From NCBI RefSeq assembly GCF_039535785.1, contig NZ_BAAAXV010000009.1, positions 1,984,001-2,048,000 on the forward strand: a stretch of 64,000 nt of DNA, written 5' to 3'. Below, one piece after another: positions 14,980 through 23,043 of the stretch (its first letter is position 1; each line of letters starts with the position of its first letter). The stretch comes from Nonomuraea helvata (GTDB lineage: Bacteria > Actinomycetota > Actinomycetes > Streptosporangiales > Streptosporangiaceae). The notes beneath the pieces are model-generated. The model was not told the origin of the DNA. It did not search any database and was given only the letters and a program-made list of their open reading frames with translations. The position numbers were made by a program, and so were the translations under genes.

Positions 14980-15883
14980 TCCGCACGGCCTCGGCGATGG
15001 CGAGGTCGATCTCCTTGAGCTCGCTCTCGCCGTCCTCCACGTCCCACAGGGCGTTCTGCAGGATGCGGCCGAGCGTCCATCCGGCGGCCCGCTGGGGGTC
15101 GAGGCCGAGCCGGTCCACCATGAAGTCGAAACGCCGCAGCACCCCGCGCGTCACGTCGCCGGTCGCGAGAACGGCCTCCCAGCGGTTGTGCAGGGCGGGC
15201 CAGAGGTCGAAGCACGGATCGCCCGCCAGCGGCTTCGGGTCGATGCTCAGCCACGGCTCGCGGTCGGCGGCCAGCACGTTGTCGTAGTGCAGGTCCCAGT
15301 GGAGCAGCCGGTCGCCGGGCTCGGAGACGAGCTCGGCGACGGCCGAGGCGCACACCTTCATCCAGTGGCGGTCCCGCTCGCGCGGCAGGTTCTTCAGCGC
15401 CCGGTCCACGTCGTCCAGCATGGCCTGCGCGATGTCGCCCAACCGGCGCAGCCCCTCCGGCGCCGGATAGGCGACCAGGCGGGCCAGCAGCTCGGTGAGG
15501 ATGCCCAGCGCCTCCATGTCGTCCGGCACGTTCGACAGCGACCGGTCCGCCTCCAGCCGCTCGAGCAGCAGGGTGCCGGTGCCGGGGTCGGAGTCGAGCA
15601 GGAGCACCGAGCCGTCGCCCGCCCAGGTCCGCAGCCCGTGGGCCTCGGTGGCGTTCTCGTCGGTGACCGGCTGGAGCTTGAGCGCGGCCTTCGTCCCGTC
15701 CTCGCGTACGACGGGCAGCACCAGGGAGACCACCCCGTGCCTGGGCTCACCGTCGAGCCGCAGCCCCCACTCCTCCAGGTAACGCTCGCCCAGCGCGGGC
15801 AGCCCGGCGGACCACTCGCGCCCGGCCTCCCCGTCGTACTTCACGTGAGACTCGGTCAACGCCGCAGGCACCTTGATCCTCAT
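14969..15883 (-). CDS. Aminoglycoside/hydroxyurea-type phosphotransferase (APH(6)-like)
   Basis: 304 residues. The catalytic loop LLHWDLHYDNVLAA (HxDxxxxN, near residues 194-207) and the metal-binding aspartate in WLSIDPKP follow the kinase pattern of the PF04655 family, which includes streptomycin 6-phosphotransferases and hydroxyurea kinases. The N-terminal lobe has KAALKLQPV, holding the likely ATP-binding lysine. It would phosphorylate a small hydroxylated compound in the cytoplasm. Many members in actinomycetes are not proven resistance genes, so resistance is possible but not shown. It lies downstream of menB on the same strand with a 51-base gap. Confidence 0.8.
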   Translation of the reverse strand: MRIKVPAALTESHVKYDGEAGREWSAGLPALGERYLEEWGLRLDGEPRHGVVSLVLPVVREDGTKAALKLQPVTDENATEAHGLRTWAGDGSVLLLDSDPGTGTLLLERLEADRSLSNVPDDMEALGILTELLARLVAYPAPEGLRRLGDIAQAMLDDVDRALKNLPRERDRHWMKVCASAVAELVSEPGDRLLHWDLHYDNVLAADREPWLSIDPKPLAGDPCFDLWPALHNRWEAVLATGDVTRGVLRRFDFMVDRLGLDPQRAAGWTLGRILQNALWDVEDGESELKEIDLAIAEAVRIRS

Positions 15884-15934
15884 GCCCCCAGTCTGCCCCG
15901 GGCCGCGGGTCAGGCGCCGCCCGTTTTCCGGGCG

Positions 15935-16813
15935 TCAGAAGTGCCAGGGGAACGGCGACCAGTCGGGCTCGCGCTTCTCCAGGAAGGAGTCGCGCCCCTC
16001 GGCCGCCTCCTCCGTCATGTACGCCAGCCGCGTCGCCTCTCCCGCGAACACCTGCTGCCCGACCAGCCCGTCGTCGATCGCGTTGAAGGCGAACTTGAGC
16101 ATCCGCTGCGCCGTCGGCGACTTGCCGTTGATCTTGCGGGCCCACTCCAGGGCGGTCCGCTCCAGCTCCTCGTGCGGGACCACGGCGTTGACCATGCCCA
16201 TGCGGTGGGCGTCGGCCGCCGTGTAGGTGTCGCCGAGGAAGAAGATCTCGCGGGCGAACTTCTGCCCGACCTGCCGCGCGAGATAGGCCGAGCCGAAGCC
16301 GCCGTCGAAGCTGGCCACGTCGGCGTCGGTCTGCTTGAAGCGGGCGTGCTCGGCGCTGGCCAGTGTGAGATCCGCCACGACGTGCAGGCTGTGGCCGCCG
16401 CCCGCGGCCCAGCCGGGCACCACGCAGATCACGATCTTGGGCATGAACCGGATGAGCCGCTGCACCTCCAGGATGTGCAGACGGCCGGTCGCGGCCGTGC
16501 CGTCGGCGTACTGGTAGCCGTCCTTGCCCCTGATGCGCTGGTCACCACCCGAGCAGAAGGCCCAGCCGCCGTCCTTGGGAGAGGGGCCGTTGCCGGTGAG
16601 CAGCACGCAGCCGACGTCCGTCGTCTGCCGGGCGTGGTCGAGCGCGCGGTAGAGCTCGTCGACGGTCTGCGGGCGGAACGCGTTGCGCACCTCCGGCCGG
16701 TTGAACGCGATCCGCACCGTGCCCTGGTCGACCGCCCGGTGGTAGGTGATGTCGGTGAAGTCGAATCCCTCGACCGCCTGCCACGCCTTGGGATCGAACA
16801 GCTCGGAGACCAT
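15935..16813 (-). CDS. menB: 1,4-dihydroxy-2-naphthoyl-CoA synthase
   Basis: 292 residues of the crotonase fold. Recognised from FNRPEVRNAFRPQTVDELYRALDHAR, then VLLTGNGPSPKDGGWAFCSGGDQ with the oxyanion-hole glycines, and YLARQVGQKFAREIFFLGDTYTA. The C terminus EGRDSFLEKREPDWSPFPW is characteristic of MenB. The enzyme closes the second ring in menaquinone synthesis, turning o-succinylbenzoyl-CoA into DHNA-CoA in the cytoplasm. Other men genes are not in the window. It starts only 10 bases after the TAG of the upstream PadR gene, so the two may share a transcript. Confidence 0.95.
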   Translation of the reverse strand: MVSELFDPKAWQAVEGFDFTDITYHRAVDQGTVRIAFNRPEVRNAFRPQTVDELYRALDHARQTTDVGCVLLTGNGPSPKDGGWAFCSGGDQRIRGKDGYQYADGTAATGRLHILEVQRLIRFMPKIVICVVPGWAAGGGHSLHVVADLTLASAEHARFKQTDADVASFDGGFGSAYLARQVGQKFAREIFFLGDTYTAADAHRMGMVNAVVPHEELERTALEWARKINGKSPTAQRMLKFAFNAIDDGLVGQQVFAGEATRLAYMTEEAAEGRDSFLEKREPDWSPFPWHF

Positions 16814-16823
16814 GGGCCAGAGC

Positions 16824-17336
16824 CTAACGGATCTGACCTTCGGCCCATTCGGCCCACTCCACTTGCGCTTTGCCCAGGCGAAGGCCGTATTCGAGGGTCA
16901 TCCGCCCGTACTCCGAGAGGTTGTCGTGGCGGTTCTCGAGGAACTCGCGGATGCCCTCCAGGTGCTCCAACTGCTTGCGGACCCGGTCGGCCTGGTGGCC
17001 GAGGTACGCGCGGGCCTGCTCGGGCGAGACCTGGGCCAGGAAGAACACGCGGAGCAGCATGTCGCTGCGCAGGACCCTGGTCGGCTCCACCTCGGTGATC
17101 CAGCGGCGGAGCTCGGCCAGGCCCTCCTCGGTGATCGCGTACTCCTTGCGGCCGCGCGGGCCCTCCGCCGACACGTCCACGAGGCCCGCGTCGGCCAGTT
17201 TGCCCAGCTCCGCATAGAGCTGGCTCTGCGTGGCGGGCCACACGTTCGACAGCGAGATGTCGAACATCTTCAGCAGGTCGTATCCGCTGGCGGGCCCCTC
17301 GGAGAGCAGTCCCAGTACGGCGTGTCGAAGGCTCAT
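16824..17336 (-). CDS. PadR family transcriptional regulator
   Basis: 170 residues from ATG 17336 (MSLRHAVLGLLSEGPASGYDL). The longer open frame upstream runs into the divergent promoter. The PadR winged helix spans about residues 1-75 (NVWPATQSQLYAELGKLADAGLV, then GRKEYAITEEGLAELRRW). The C-terminal domain (Vir_C type, about 85-170) is helical with MLLRVFFLAQVSPEQARAYL. It is divergent from a six-TM protein and likely represses that gene and itself at TGACAT/ATGTCA repeats. MenB follows after 10 bases. Confidence 0.9.
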   Translation of the reverse strand: MSLRHAVLGLLSEGPASGYDLLKMFDISLSNVWPATQSQLYAELGKLADAGLVDVSAEGPRGRKEYAITEEGLAELRRWITEVEPTRVLRSDMLLRVFFLAQVSPEQARAYLGHQADRVRKQLEHLEGIREFLENRHDNLSEYGRMTLEYGLRLGKAQVEWAEWAEGQIR

Positions 17337-17346
17337 ATTCCTATGT

Positions 17347-17385
17347 TGACATATCGCCAGAGGAAGTTCTACCTTCGACATGTCA
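17347..17385. promoter_or_regulatory. Putative PadR operator in divergent promoter
   Basis: TGACAT (17347-17352) and ATGTCA (17380-17385) form an inverted repeat with 27 bases between arms. Each arm is part of a smaller near-palindrome: ATGTTGACAT at 17343-17352 and GACATGTC at 17377-17384. ATGT/ACAT half-sites are usual for PadR proteins. The element lies between the PadR gene and the divergent membrane protein gene. Confidence 0.5.
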
Positions 17386-17412
17386 CAAATGGAACGTGAA
17401 GGGATACCCGCC

Positions 17413-17967
17413 ATGCCCGGTCTGATTGGCTTCCTCCCCTGGATCGTCTACGCGATCATCGCCACCAGCGACGAGTGGCGCTGGGGCGCCATCACCGGCC
17501 TGGTCATCGCCCTCGTCCTCGTCGTACGCGACCGCCGGGCGGGCAAGGCCTGGGACGAGATGGTGATCGAGAGCAGCGCGGCCGTGTTCTTCGCCTGCCT
17601 CACGGTGCTCTCGCTGGTGGACCCGCACTCGCCGCTCACGCCGTACGGGCCCGCGCTGGTCAACGTCTGGCTGGCCGGCACCGCGTGGGGCTCGCTGGCC
17701 ATCCGCAAGCCGTTCACGCTGGGCATCGCGCGCACGATGACGTCGCAGGAGGTCTGGGAGAGCCCGCGGTTCTACCGCGTGAACGCGATCATCACCACGG
17801 TCTGGGCGGCGGCCTTCACCGTCGCCGCGGTCTCCCTGACGCTCGTGCTCAACGCCGCACCTCACGCGACGACGCTGATCATCGCCATCAAGGTGCTCAC
17901 GTTCGCCCTGCCCGCCGTCTTCACCGCCTGGTACCCCAAGCACGTGCGGCGGGCGCTCGCTAAGTGA
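17413..17967 (+). CDS. Six-TM membrane protein of unknown function
   Basis: 184 residues from ATG 17413, with GAAGGGA eight bases upstream; an earlier ATG at 17389 is possible. About six hydrophobic segments are visible: near 3-20, 24-40, 55-72, 83-100, 119-143 and 151-172. Between them are short charged loops such as VRDRRAGKAWDEMVIES. It has no motif that I can tie to a transporter or enzyme family; a distant likeness to intracellular septation (YciB-like) proteins is conceivable. It is divergent from PadR, which suggests a small exporter or envelope protein under drug-responsive control. The last 8 bases overlap the converging ArsR gene. Confidence 0.75.
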   Translation: MPGLIGFLPWIVYAIIATSDEWRWGAITGLVIALVLVVRDRRAGKAWDEMVIESSAAVFFACLTVLSLVDPHSPLTPYGPALVNVWLAGTAWGSLAIRKPFTLGIARTMTSQEVWESPRFYRVNAIITTVWAAAFTVAAVSLTLVLNAAPHATTLIIAIKVLTFALPAVFTAWYPKHVRRALAK

Positions 17968-18322
17968 CCTCCGCTCGCAGCTCGGCGAGCAGTTCGCCCT
18001 GATCGGCGAGCATGTCGGTGAGGATGCGGCGGGCAGCCCCGAGCAGATCGGCCAGCTCGGGGGTGGCCAGCGTGTAGACGACGGTGCTGCCCTCGCGGAT
18101 CGCGCTCACGATCCCGGCCCTGCGCAGGACCGCGAGCTGCTGGGAGAGGCTCGAGGCCTCGATGTCGATCTGGGCCAGCAGATCCCTGACGGGGAGCGGC
18201 CCTTCCTGGAGTAGCTCCAACACTCGGATGCGAGCGGGGTGGCCGAGAGTTCGGAAGAAGTCGGCCTTGGCCTGGTGGACCTCCACGTGCATATAGCCCA
18301 GACTAATCCAGCGCAGTTGCAT
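17960..18322 (-). CDS. ArsR family transcriptional regulator
   Basis: Up to 120 residues. The winged helix is typical: KADFFRTLGHPARIRVLELLQEG, then VRDLLAQIDIEASSLSQQLAVLRRAGIV and REGSTVVYTLATPELADLL. No metal-binding cysteine pairs are seen, so it is probably not a metal sensor; some ArsR proteins of this kind control transport or sulfur genes. ATG 18322 has a weak GAAGAA upstream. ATG 18292 (MHVEVHQ) is an alternative that starts closer to the conserved part. The neighbour upstream is the divergent DUF3073 gene. Confidence 0.85.
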   Translation of the reverse strand: MQLRWISLGYMHVEVHQAKADFFRTLGHPARIRVLELLQEGPLPVRDLLAQIDIEASSLSQQLAVLRRAGIVSAIREGSTVVYTLATPELADLLGAARRILTDMLADQGELLAELRAEVT

Positions 18323-18379
18323 AATTCTTCAAGTCGTAACGTTGTTGGATAGCATGACAGCGGGGACTAGGGAGTAGCC

Positions 18380-18553
18380 ATGGGCCGAGGAAGAGCCAAG
18401 GCGAAGCAGACGAAGGTCGCTCGCCAGCTGAAGTACACCAACCACAACATCGACTACGACCGGCTTCGCGAGGAGCTCGGCGCCGACACGCGGAGGGCTG
18501 AGGACATCTACCCGCCTACCTCGTCCGAGCAGGAGTCCGAGCGCGCGCAGTGA
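18380..18553 (+). CDS. DUF3073 small basic protein
   Basis: 57 residues starting MGRGRAKAKQTKVARQLKYT, which I recognise as the conserved actinobacterial DUF3073 family. The basic N terminus and the acidic, variable tail are typical. GGAG at 18371-18374 lies five bases before ATG 18380. The function is unknown; the lysine/arginine-rich start suggests nucleic-acid or ribosome contact. The last 38 bases overlap the 3' end of the converging P450 gene. Confidence 0.9.
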   Translation: MGRGRAKAKQTKVARQLKYTNHNIDYDRLREELGADTRRAEDIYPPTSSEQESERAQ

Positions 18554-19808
18554 CGCGGGTCAGCTTCGCGGGTGCGAGAGTGACGTTCTTCAGCCGCCTG
18601 GCCTCCGGCGCCTGATCGGGCGCCGTGAGCTCCAGGCGGTGCAGCACCTCGCGGATGATGATGCGCATCTCCAGCAGGGCCAGCTGCGCGCCGACGCAGA
18701 AGCGCCGGCCGCCGCCGAACGGCATCCATGCCCGATTCTGGGCCCGATTCTGGGCCCGGTTCTGGGGGTCGTCCAGGAAGCGCTCTGGGCGGAACTCATC
18801 GGGCTCGGCGAAGGCGGCCGGGTCGCGGTGCACGAGCGGGATGTACGGTCCGGCGTACCATCCCGCGGGGATCTCGTACCCACCCAGTTCGAGCGGGGCG
18901 TCGAGCAGTCTCGGCGCCTCATAGACGACGGGCCTGATCCGCAAGACCTCCTTGACCACCGCGTCGAGGTAGGCCTCGTCGTCCGGCAGCCGTTCGAGGA
19001 CCTCGGGCATGCGGAGGAGGCGCTCGAACGCCCAGGCCAGTCCGGTGGCGGTGGTCTCGTGCCCGGCGACGAGCATGGTGATCAGCTCGTCGCGGATCTC
19101 CTGGTCGGCCAGGTCGGTGTCCAGCAGGCGGCCGAGCACGTCGGTGCCTCCTGGCGCGGCCCGGCGGCGGCGGATCTCGTCGAACAGGATCGCGTCCACC
19201 TCGGTGCGCAGCCGCGCGAACCGGGCGTGGGGGCCGTACGGCAGTCTGCGGAGCTTGTCCGGGAGCATGACGACCGGCATGGAGCCGCCGGTCTCGATCA
19301 GGTCGGGAAGCAGCGCGCGTAGCCGGCCGATGCGGCCGCTGTCCTGAATGCCGAAGATCAGCCGGATGATGATCTCCAGCGTGATGTCCTGCATGCGTTC
19401 CCGCAGCGCGAACGGCCTGTCCAGCGGCCACGTCGCGATCTTCTCTGCGGCGATGGCCGCGATGTCGTCCCGGTAGCCCGCGACCTGCTTGGCGCGGAGC
19501 GGCGGGTTGAGCAGCTTGCGGTGCTGCCACCACGGATCGCCGTCCAGGGTGAGCACGGAGTGCGCGCCCACCATGTGCTCCAGGAAGTCGCGCCGCGCCT
19601 CACCCGCGCGCCCGCCGCCCTGGTCGGTCCGGTAGACCTGCTCGGCGAGCTCTCCCGTGGTCACGTAGACCTCCGGCGCGAAGCCGGTGTAGCGCACGGT
19701 GAAGATCGGGCCGTACTTGCGCTGAAAGCTCTCCAGCATGCCGGGAGCGTCGCGCATGAACCACGCGGTCTGCACCGCTGAGGGCAGTCTCGGTCCTGGA
19801 GGGAGCAT
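18516..19808 (-). CDS. Cytochrome P450
   Basis: 430 residues from ATG 19808, which has GGAGG seven bases upstream. All P450 landmarks are present: I-helix AGHETTATG with the acid-threonine pair, K-helix ExxR in KEVLRIRP, and the haem loop FGGGRRFCVGAQLALLE with the thiolate cysteine near residue 371. The start MLPPGPRLPSAVQT is short and has no membrane anchor, so it is a soluble bacterial P450. It needs ferredoxin and reductase partners, which are not adjacent. It is divergent from a TetR regulator. A 12-bp repeat expands the segment just before the haem loop. Confidence 0.94.
   Translation of the reverse strand: MLPPGPRLPSAVQTAWFMRDAPGMLESFQRKYGPIFTVRYTGFAPEVYVTTGELAEQVYRTDQGGGRAGEARRDFLEHMVGAHSVLTLDGDPWWQHRKLLNPPLRAKQVAGYRDDIAAIAAEKIATWPLDRPFALRERMQDITLEIIIRLIFGIQDSGRIGRLRALLPDLIETGGSMPVVMLPDKLRRLPYGPHARFARLRTEVDAILFDEIRRRRAAPGGTDVLGRLLDTDLADQEIRDELITMLVAGHETTATGLAWAFERLLRMPEVLERLPDDEAYLDAVVKEVLRIRPVVYEAPRLLDAPLELGGYEIPAGWYAGPYIPLVHRDPAAFAEPDEFRPERFLDDPQNRAQNRAQNRAWMPFGGGRRFCVGAQLALLEMRIIIREVLHRLELTAPDQAPEARRLKNVTLAPAKLTRVTARARTPARTR
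18734..18769. repeat. 12-bp tandem repeat in the P450 gene
   Basis: GATTCTGGGCCC occurs at 18734-18745 and 18746-18757, followed by the degenerate third copy GGTTCTGGGGGT at 18758-18769. In the protein it produces a run of AQNR units (NRAQNRAQNRA) immediately before WMPFGGGRR. The unit keeps the reading frame, so copy number can vary without breaking the enzyme. Confidence 0.85.
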
Positions 19809-19828
19809 CTTTGTGCCTCCTTGTAGAT

Positions 19829-19856
19829 GTACGTACGTCATAGACGTTTGTATACA
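19829..19856. promoter_or_regulatory. Putative TetR operator between P450 and TetR genes
   Basis: Two perfect 8-bp palindromes, GTACGTAC (19829-19836) and TGTATACA (19849-19856), lie in the 56-base divergent promoter. The second is nine bases from the TetR ATG at 19865, which has no clear ribosome site and may be leaderless. The region is much more AT-rich than its surroundings. Confidence 0.5.
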
Positions 19857-19864
19857 TCAGTAGC

Positions 19865-20470
19865 ATGGATCGCGTGGCACGAACAGAGGCCGGTGGATAC
19901 CGGGAGAGATTGCTGGCGGGAGCGATGGCCTGCCTGCAGGAGAAGGGCTACGCCCGCACGACGGCCCGCGACCTGGTCGCCGCCTCAGGCACCAACCTGG
20001 CCTCCATCGGCTACCACTTCGGCAGCAAGGAGGCGCTGCTCCACGAGGCCATCGCCGGGTTCTTCGACCAGTGGATCGCCCGGGTGGAGCGGTCGATGTT
20101 CTCCACGGAGCCGAGCAGCCCCAGGGAGATGCTGGAGCGGGCCATGACGGAGCTGGTCGACGTGTTCGAGGAGCTGCGGCCGCAGCTCGTGCTCTACGTC
20201 GAGTCCTATCCGGCGGCGCTGCGCGAGGCCGCGCTGCGGGAGAAACTCGCCGACTCCTACGCGCGCTGCCGCGAAGTGGGCGCCGACATGGTGCGCCGGG
20301 CGGTCGCCCAGCTGGGCGTCGAGCTGCCGATGGCGCCTGAGGTCATCGTGTCGGTGCTGGTGGCCGTCTCGGACGGGCTGCTGCTGCAGTGGCTGCTCGA
20401 CCCGGACGCCACACCGGACGCCCGCCAGGTCGTGGACGCCCTCGCCGCGCTCTCGGTGCTCTTCGCGTAG
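19865..20470 (+). CDS. TetR family transcriptional regulator
   Basis: 201 residues. The DNA-binding helices read LLAGAMACLQEKGYARTTARDLVAASGTNLASIGYHFGSKEALLHEAI (about residues 15-62), a standard TetR domain. The C-terminal ligand domain (about 75-195) is helical with a TetR_C pattern (LQWLLDPDATPDARQVVDALAAL). Divergent from the P450, it probably represses that gene until a hydrophobic ligand binds. Its 3' end is 27 bases from the converging LCP gene. Confidence 0.9.
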   Translation: MDRVARTEAGGYRERLLAGAMACLQEKGYARTTARDLVAASGTNLASIGYHFGSKEALLHEAIAGFFDQWIARVERSMFSTEPSSPREMLERAMTELVDVFEELRPQLVLYVESYPAALREAALREKLADSYARCREVGADMVRRAVAQLGVELPMAPEVIVSVLVAVSDGLLLQWLLDPDATPDARQVVDALAALSVLFA

Positions 20471-20497
20471 TTCCACGCCGCGCACAGGGCGACGGGG

Positions 20498-21904
20498 TCA
20501 GGTGGCGCAGGTGTCGTGGGTGGCGTCGAAGCCCTTGAGGGCTTCCGTGTCGTCCGCGCGCAGGGGCTTCAGGCCCTTCCAGTCGTCGCCGATCACCAGC
20601 ACGAGCCGGTTGGTCTGCGCTCCCTCGACCTTGCGCGTGACAGCCGAGAGCAGGTCGTTGGTGAGCGTGGGCACGCGCGTCTCGCCGTTGGGCCCGTACA
20701 GGACGGTGGTCTTGGGCTGCGGCTTGCGGGCCGAGTCGCCGATCTTGGAGATGTGGTAGCCGCGCTGCTCCAGGAAGGCCGCCACCTGGGTGCCGAGGCC
20801 GCTGCGCCAGGTGCCGTTGCGCAGCTCGATCTGGATCTTCGTACGGCCGACCTTGGCCTGTCCGCCCTTGACGCCCTGGACGCTCTCGTCCTTGGCCACG
20901 ATCTGGAACAGCCGACCCGCCTGCGGCTGCACCCACTCGACCCGGCCCGGCTGGGTGAGCGAGTAGTGCCACGGCGTGGTGATGAAGCGGATGTGGCCGG
21001 CGTCGAGGCCCTGGAGGCTCGTCGCGAGGTCCTTCATGACGCCGAAGGTCAGGCCGCGGTCGGTGGTCACCGCCTTGGTGCCCGCGTCCAGGATGCCGAG
21101 CAGCTTGGCCGGGTCGGTGAGCGTCTCGCCGCTCATCGCCTTCTTGACCATCGACGCGATGAACATCTGCTGCCGCTGGATGCGCCCGATGTCCGAGCCG
21201 TCACCCATGCTGTAGCGGGCGCGTACGTAGCCCAGCGCCTGCTCGCCGTTGAGCGTCTGCCGCCCGGCGGGCAGGTGCAGCAGGGCCTTCTTGTCGTTCA
21301 CCGGCTCGGGCAGGCAGACCTCGACGCCGCCGACGGCGTTCACCATGCTCTTGAAGCCGGTGAAGTCGACCTTCACGAAGTGGTCGATGCGGATGTGGGT
21401 GAGCGACTCGATCGTCTTCCAGGTGCAGGCGATGCCCCCGGAGTTGAACGACTCGTTGATCATGCCGAGGTGCGGCCGCTGGCCCGGCAGGTTGCCGGTG
21501 GCGCGGCAGGCGGGCAGCTGGACGAGCGAGTCGCGCGGGAAGCTGACGACCATCGCGCCGTCACGCTTGGACGACACGTGGACCATCATGATCGTGTCGG
21601 TGCGCTCGCCCGCGACGTGGTGACCGTACTTGGCGTTCTTGCCGTCGCGCTGGTCGGAGCCGACCACCAGGATGTTCATGGCGGTGCCCGCGACCTTGGG
21701 CGGCCGGGTCGCGCCGAGGTCGTCGTCGGTGACGTCGACGTGTTTGACGTTGCCGTTCAGCTTCGCCAGCACGCCCACGGCGACGCCTGCGACCAGGAGG
21801 ACGACGGTCACGGTGACCGCGATCACCCAGCGCAGCCAGCGGCGGCGACGCCGGGGTGGCGCGCTCGGCTCGGAAGGCGGCGCGTCGACAAGCCCGCTGC
21901 TCAC
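20498..21904 (-). CDS. LytR-CpsA-Psr (LCP) family cell-wall glycopolymer ligase
   Basis: About 468 residues from GTG 21904, preceded by TGGAG. The longer open frame adds an unlikely Arg/Ser-rich leader. A basic stretch (PPRRRRRWLRW) leads into one membrane segment (about 24-46). The LCP domain follows, with the conserved arginines in ERTDTIMMVHV and VVSFPRDSLV and in VRARYSMGDGSDIGRIQRQQ. A C-terminal LytR_C domain (about 300-440) follows. The enzyme sits outside the membrane and transfers polyprenyl-linked glycopolymers to peptidoglycan. Which polymer cannot be told from the context. Confidence 0.92.
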   Translation of the reverse strand: MSSGLVDAPPSEPSAPPRRRRRWLRWVIAVTVTVVLLVAGVAVGVLAKLNGNVKHVDVTDDDLGATRPPKVAGTAMNILVVGSDQRDGKNAKYGHHVAGERTDTIMMVHVSSKRDGAMVVSFPRDSLVQLPACRATGNLPGQRPHLGMINESFNSGGIACTWKTIESLTHIRIDHFVKVDFTGFKSMVNAVGGVEVCLPEPVNDKKALLHLPAGRQTLNGEQALGYVRARYSMGDGSDIGRIQRQQMFIASMVKKAMSGETLTDPAKLLGILDAGTKAVTTDRGLTFGVMKDLATSLQGLDAGHIRFITTPWHYSLTQPGRVEWVQPQAGRLFQIVAKDESVQGVKGGQAKVGRTKIQIELRNGTWRSGLGTQVAAFLEQRGYHISKIGDSARKPQPKTTVLYGPNGETRVPTLTNDLLSAVTRKVEGAQTNRLVLVIGDDWKGLKPLRADDTEALKGFDATHDTCAT

Positions 21905-22027
21905 GTGACTCCAGAGGGACGGGGCCGAGGGCCGCCGCCCATGGCCAAGAGCCTCGCCGTACAGATCTCGGCCGGTTGAACGTGCCCGAGTGTACCCACC
22001 CGGGCACACCCGTACGGAGAAACGTGG

Positions 22028-22294
22028 TCAGTCGGGCAGGTTAACGCGGAGCGACACCGTGCCGCGCAGGTCGAGCCAGGCCGTGCCGGGGCCGCGTACC
22101 AGCCTCAGGATCACCTCGTCGCAGCCGGGGCAGCGGGCCACCAGGCCGGGGTCCGGGCCGTACACGCGGAGCGAGGCGACCGGGCCCGTCAGGCCGCAGC
22201 CGGCGCAGCGGCCGGTGGCGGCGGTGACGTCCACGGCGAAGATCTCGCCGAGCGGGCCGGCCAGCGCGTTGCCGTCGAGGTGCTCTGCGGTCAT
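22028..22294 (-). CDS. DUF6510 small zinc-ribbon protein
   Basis: 88 residues from ATG 22294 (MTAEHLDGNALAGPLGEIF). Two CxxC pairs, CAGC and CPGC, lie about 32 residues apart and should hold one zinc or iron. I recognise the family as DUF6510, which in actinomycetes accompanies a sulfite-oxidase-like enzyme and a ferredoxin-type reductase, as here. It follows the reductase gene on the same strand with a 16-base gap. Its function is unknown; an electron-transfer or assembly role for the molybdoenzyme is plausible. Confidence 0.8.
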   Translation of the reverse strand: MTAEHLDGNALAGPLGEIFAVDVTAATGRCAGCGLTGPVASLRVYGPDPGLVARCPGCDEVILRLVRGPGTAWLDLRGTVSLRVNLPD

Positions 22295-22310
22295 GTCAGT
22301 CCCCACAATG

Positions 22311-23042
22311 TCAGCTGCCCCCGGTGGGGCCGAAACGTTCGGTACGGATGCGCTCAGGGGCGTGGCCCAGCGCGACCAGCAGGTCGGCCGCCGCCTCCAC
22401 GAACCCCGTCGGCCCGCACACGTAGCAGTCGGGCTCGAAGTTCGCGGGCCAGCCGCCTTCAGCCAGGTCGTCCAGCAGGAGCCGCCCCGGCGGACGGGAC
22501 GCCCCGGCAGGCGCGGACCTCGTGTAGAGGTAGGTGACGTCGAGCCCGGGGTCGGGACGGCGCAGCTCCTCGGCGTAGAAGCGGCGGTCCTGGTCGCGCA
22601 GCGAGTAGATCAGCCGGAACGGCACCCGGCTGCCCGCCTGCCTGCGCGCCCTGATCATCGCCATCAGCGGCACGATGCCGGACCCACCGGCCACCAGCAG
22701 CACCGGCGCCTTGCTCTCCGGCCGCCAGACGAACCAGCCGCCCACCGGGCCGCGGACCTCGACCTGGTCGCCGACCTCGATCACCTCGGTCAGGTACGGC
22801 GACACCTCGCCGTCGGGGAAGTTCTCGACGGTCAGCTCGACGAGGTCGCCGTCGGCGGGCCCGGCCAGCGAGTAGCTGCGCTGCGCGGTGTAGCCGTCGT
22901 CGGCCGTCAGCCGGACGTCCACGTGCTGCCCCGGCAGGTGTCCCGGCCAGCCGGGCACCCGGAAGCAGAGCGTGCGCGCGGTCGCGCTCTCCCCGGCGAT
23001 CTCGACGAGCTCGGCCGCCCGCCAGGCCAGGCGCGGCGGCAC
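22311..23042 (-). CDS. FAD-binding ferredoxin-NADP reductase-type oxidoreductase
   Basis: 243 residues. The FAD-binding beta barrel shows RSYSLAGPADG (RxYS motif, about residues 55-65). The NAD(P) domain shows VLLVAGGSGIVPLMAMIRAR (about 112-131) and a C-terminal CYVCGPTGFVEAA. It lacks a 2Fe-2S domain. GTG 23042 follows the TGA of the molybdoenzyme after one base (TGACGTG), so the two are translated together. It probably passes electrons from NAD(P)H to, or accepts them from, the neighbouring molybdopterin enzyme. Confidence 0.9.
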   Translation of the reverse strand: MPPRLAWRAAELVEIAGESATARTLCFRVPGWPGHLPGQHVDVRLTADDGYTAQRSYSLAGPADGDLVELTVENFPDGEVSPYLTEVIEVGDQVEVRGPVGGWFVWRPESKAPVLLVAGGSGIVPLMAMIRARRQAGSRVPFRLIYSLRDQDRRFYAEELRRPDPGLDVTYLYTRSAPAGASRPPGRLLLDDLAEGGWPANFEPDCYVCGPTGFVEAAADLLVALGHAPERIRTERFGPTGGS

Positions 23043-23043
23043 G

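Noticed and set aside
15838..15851. TTCACGTGAGAC as a second parS site
   Set aside because: Only 11 of 14 positions match, and the codons there are ordinary GC-rich ones, unlike the site at 8302.
14969..15883. Naming a specific aminoglycoside resistance gene
   Set aside because: The family is clear but the substrate is not readable from motifs, and many such kinases have no proven resistance role.
18516..20470. A secondary-metabolite gene cluster around the P450
   Set aside because: No synthase, carrier protein or tailoring set is nearby; only a P450 and its TetR regulator.
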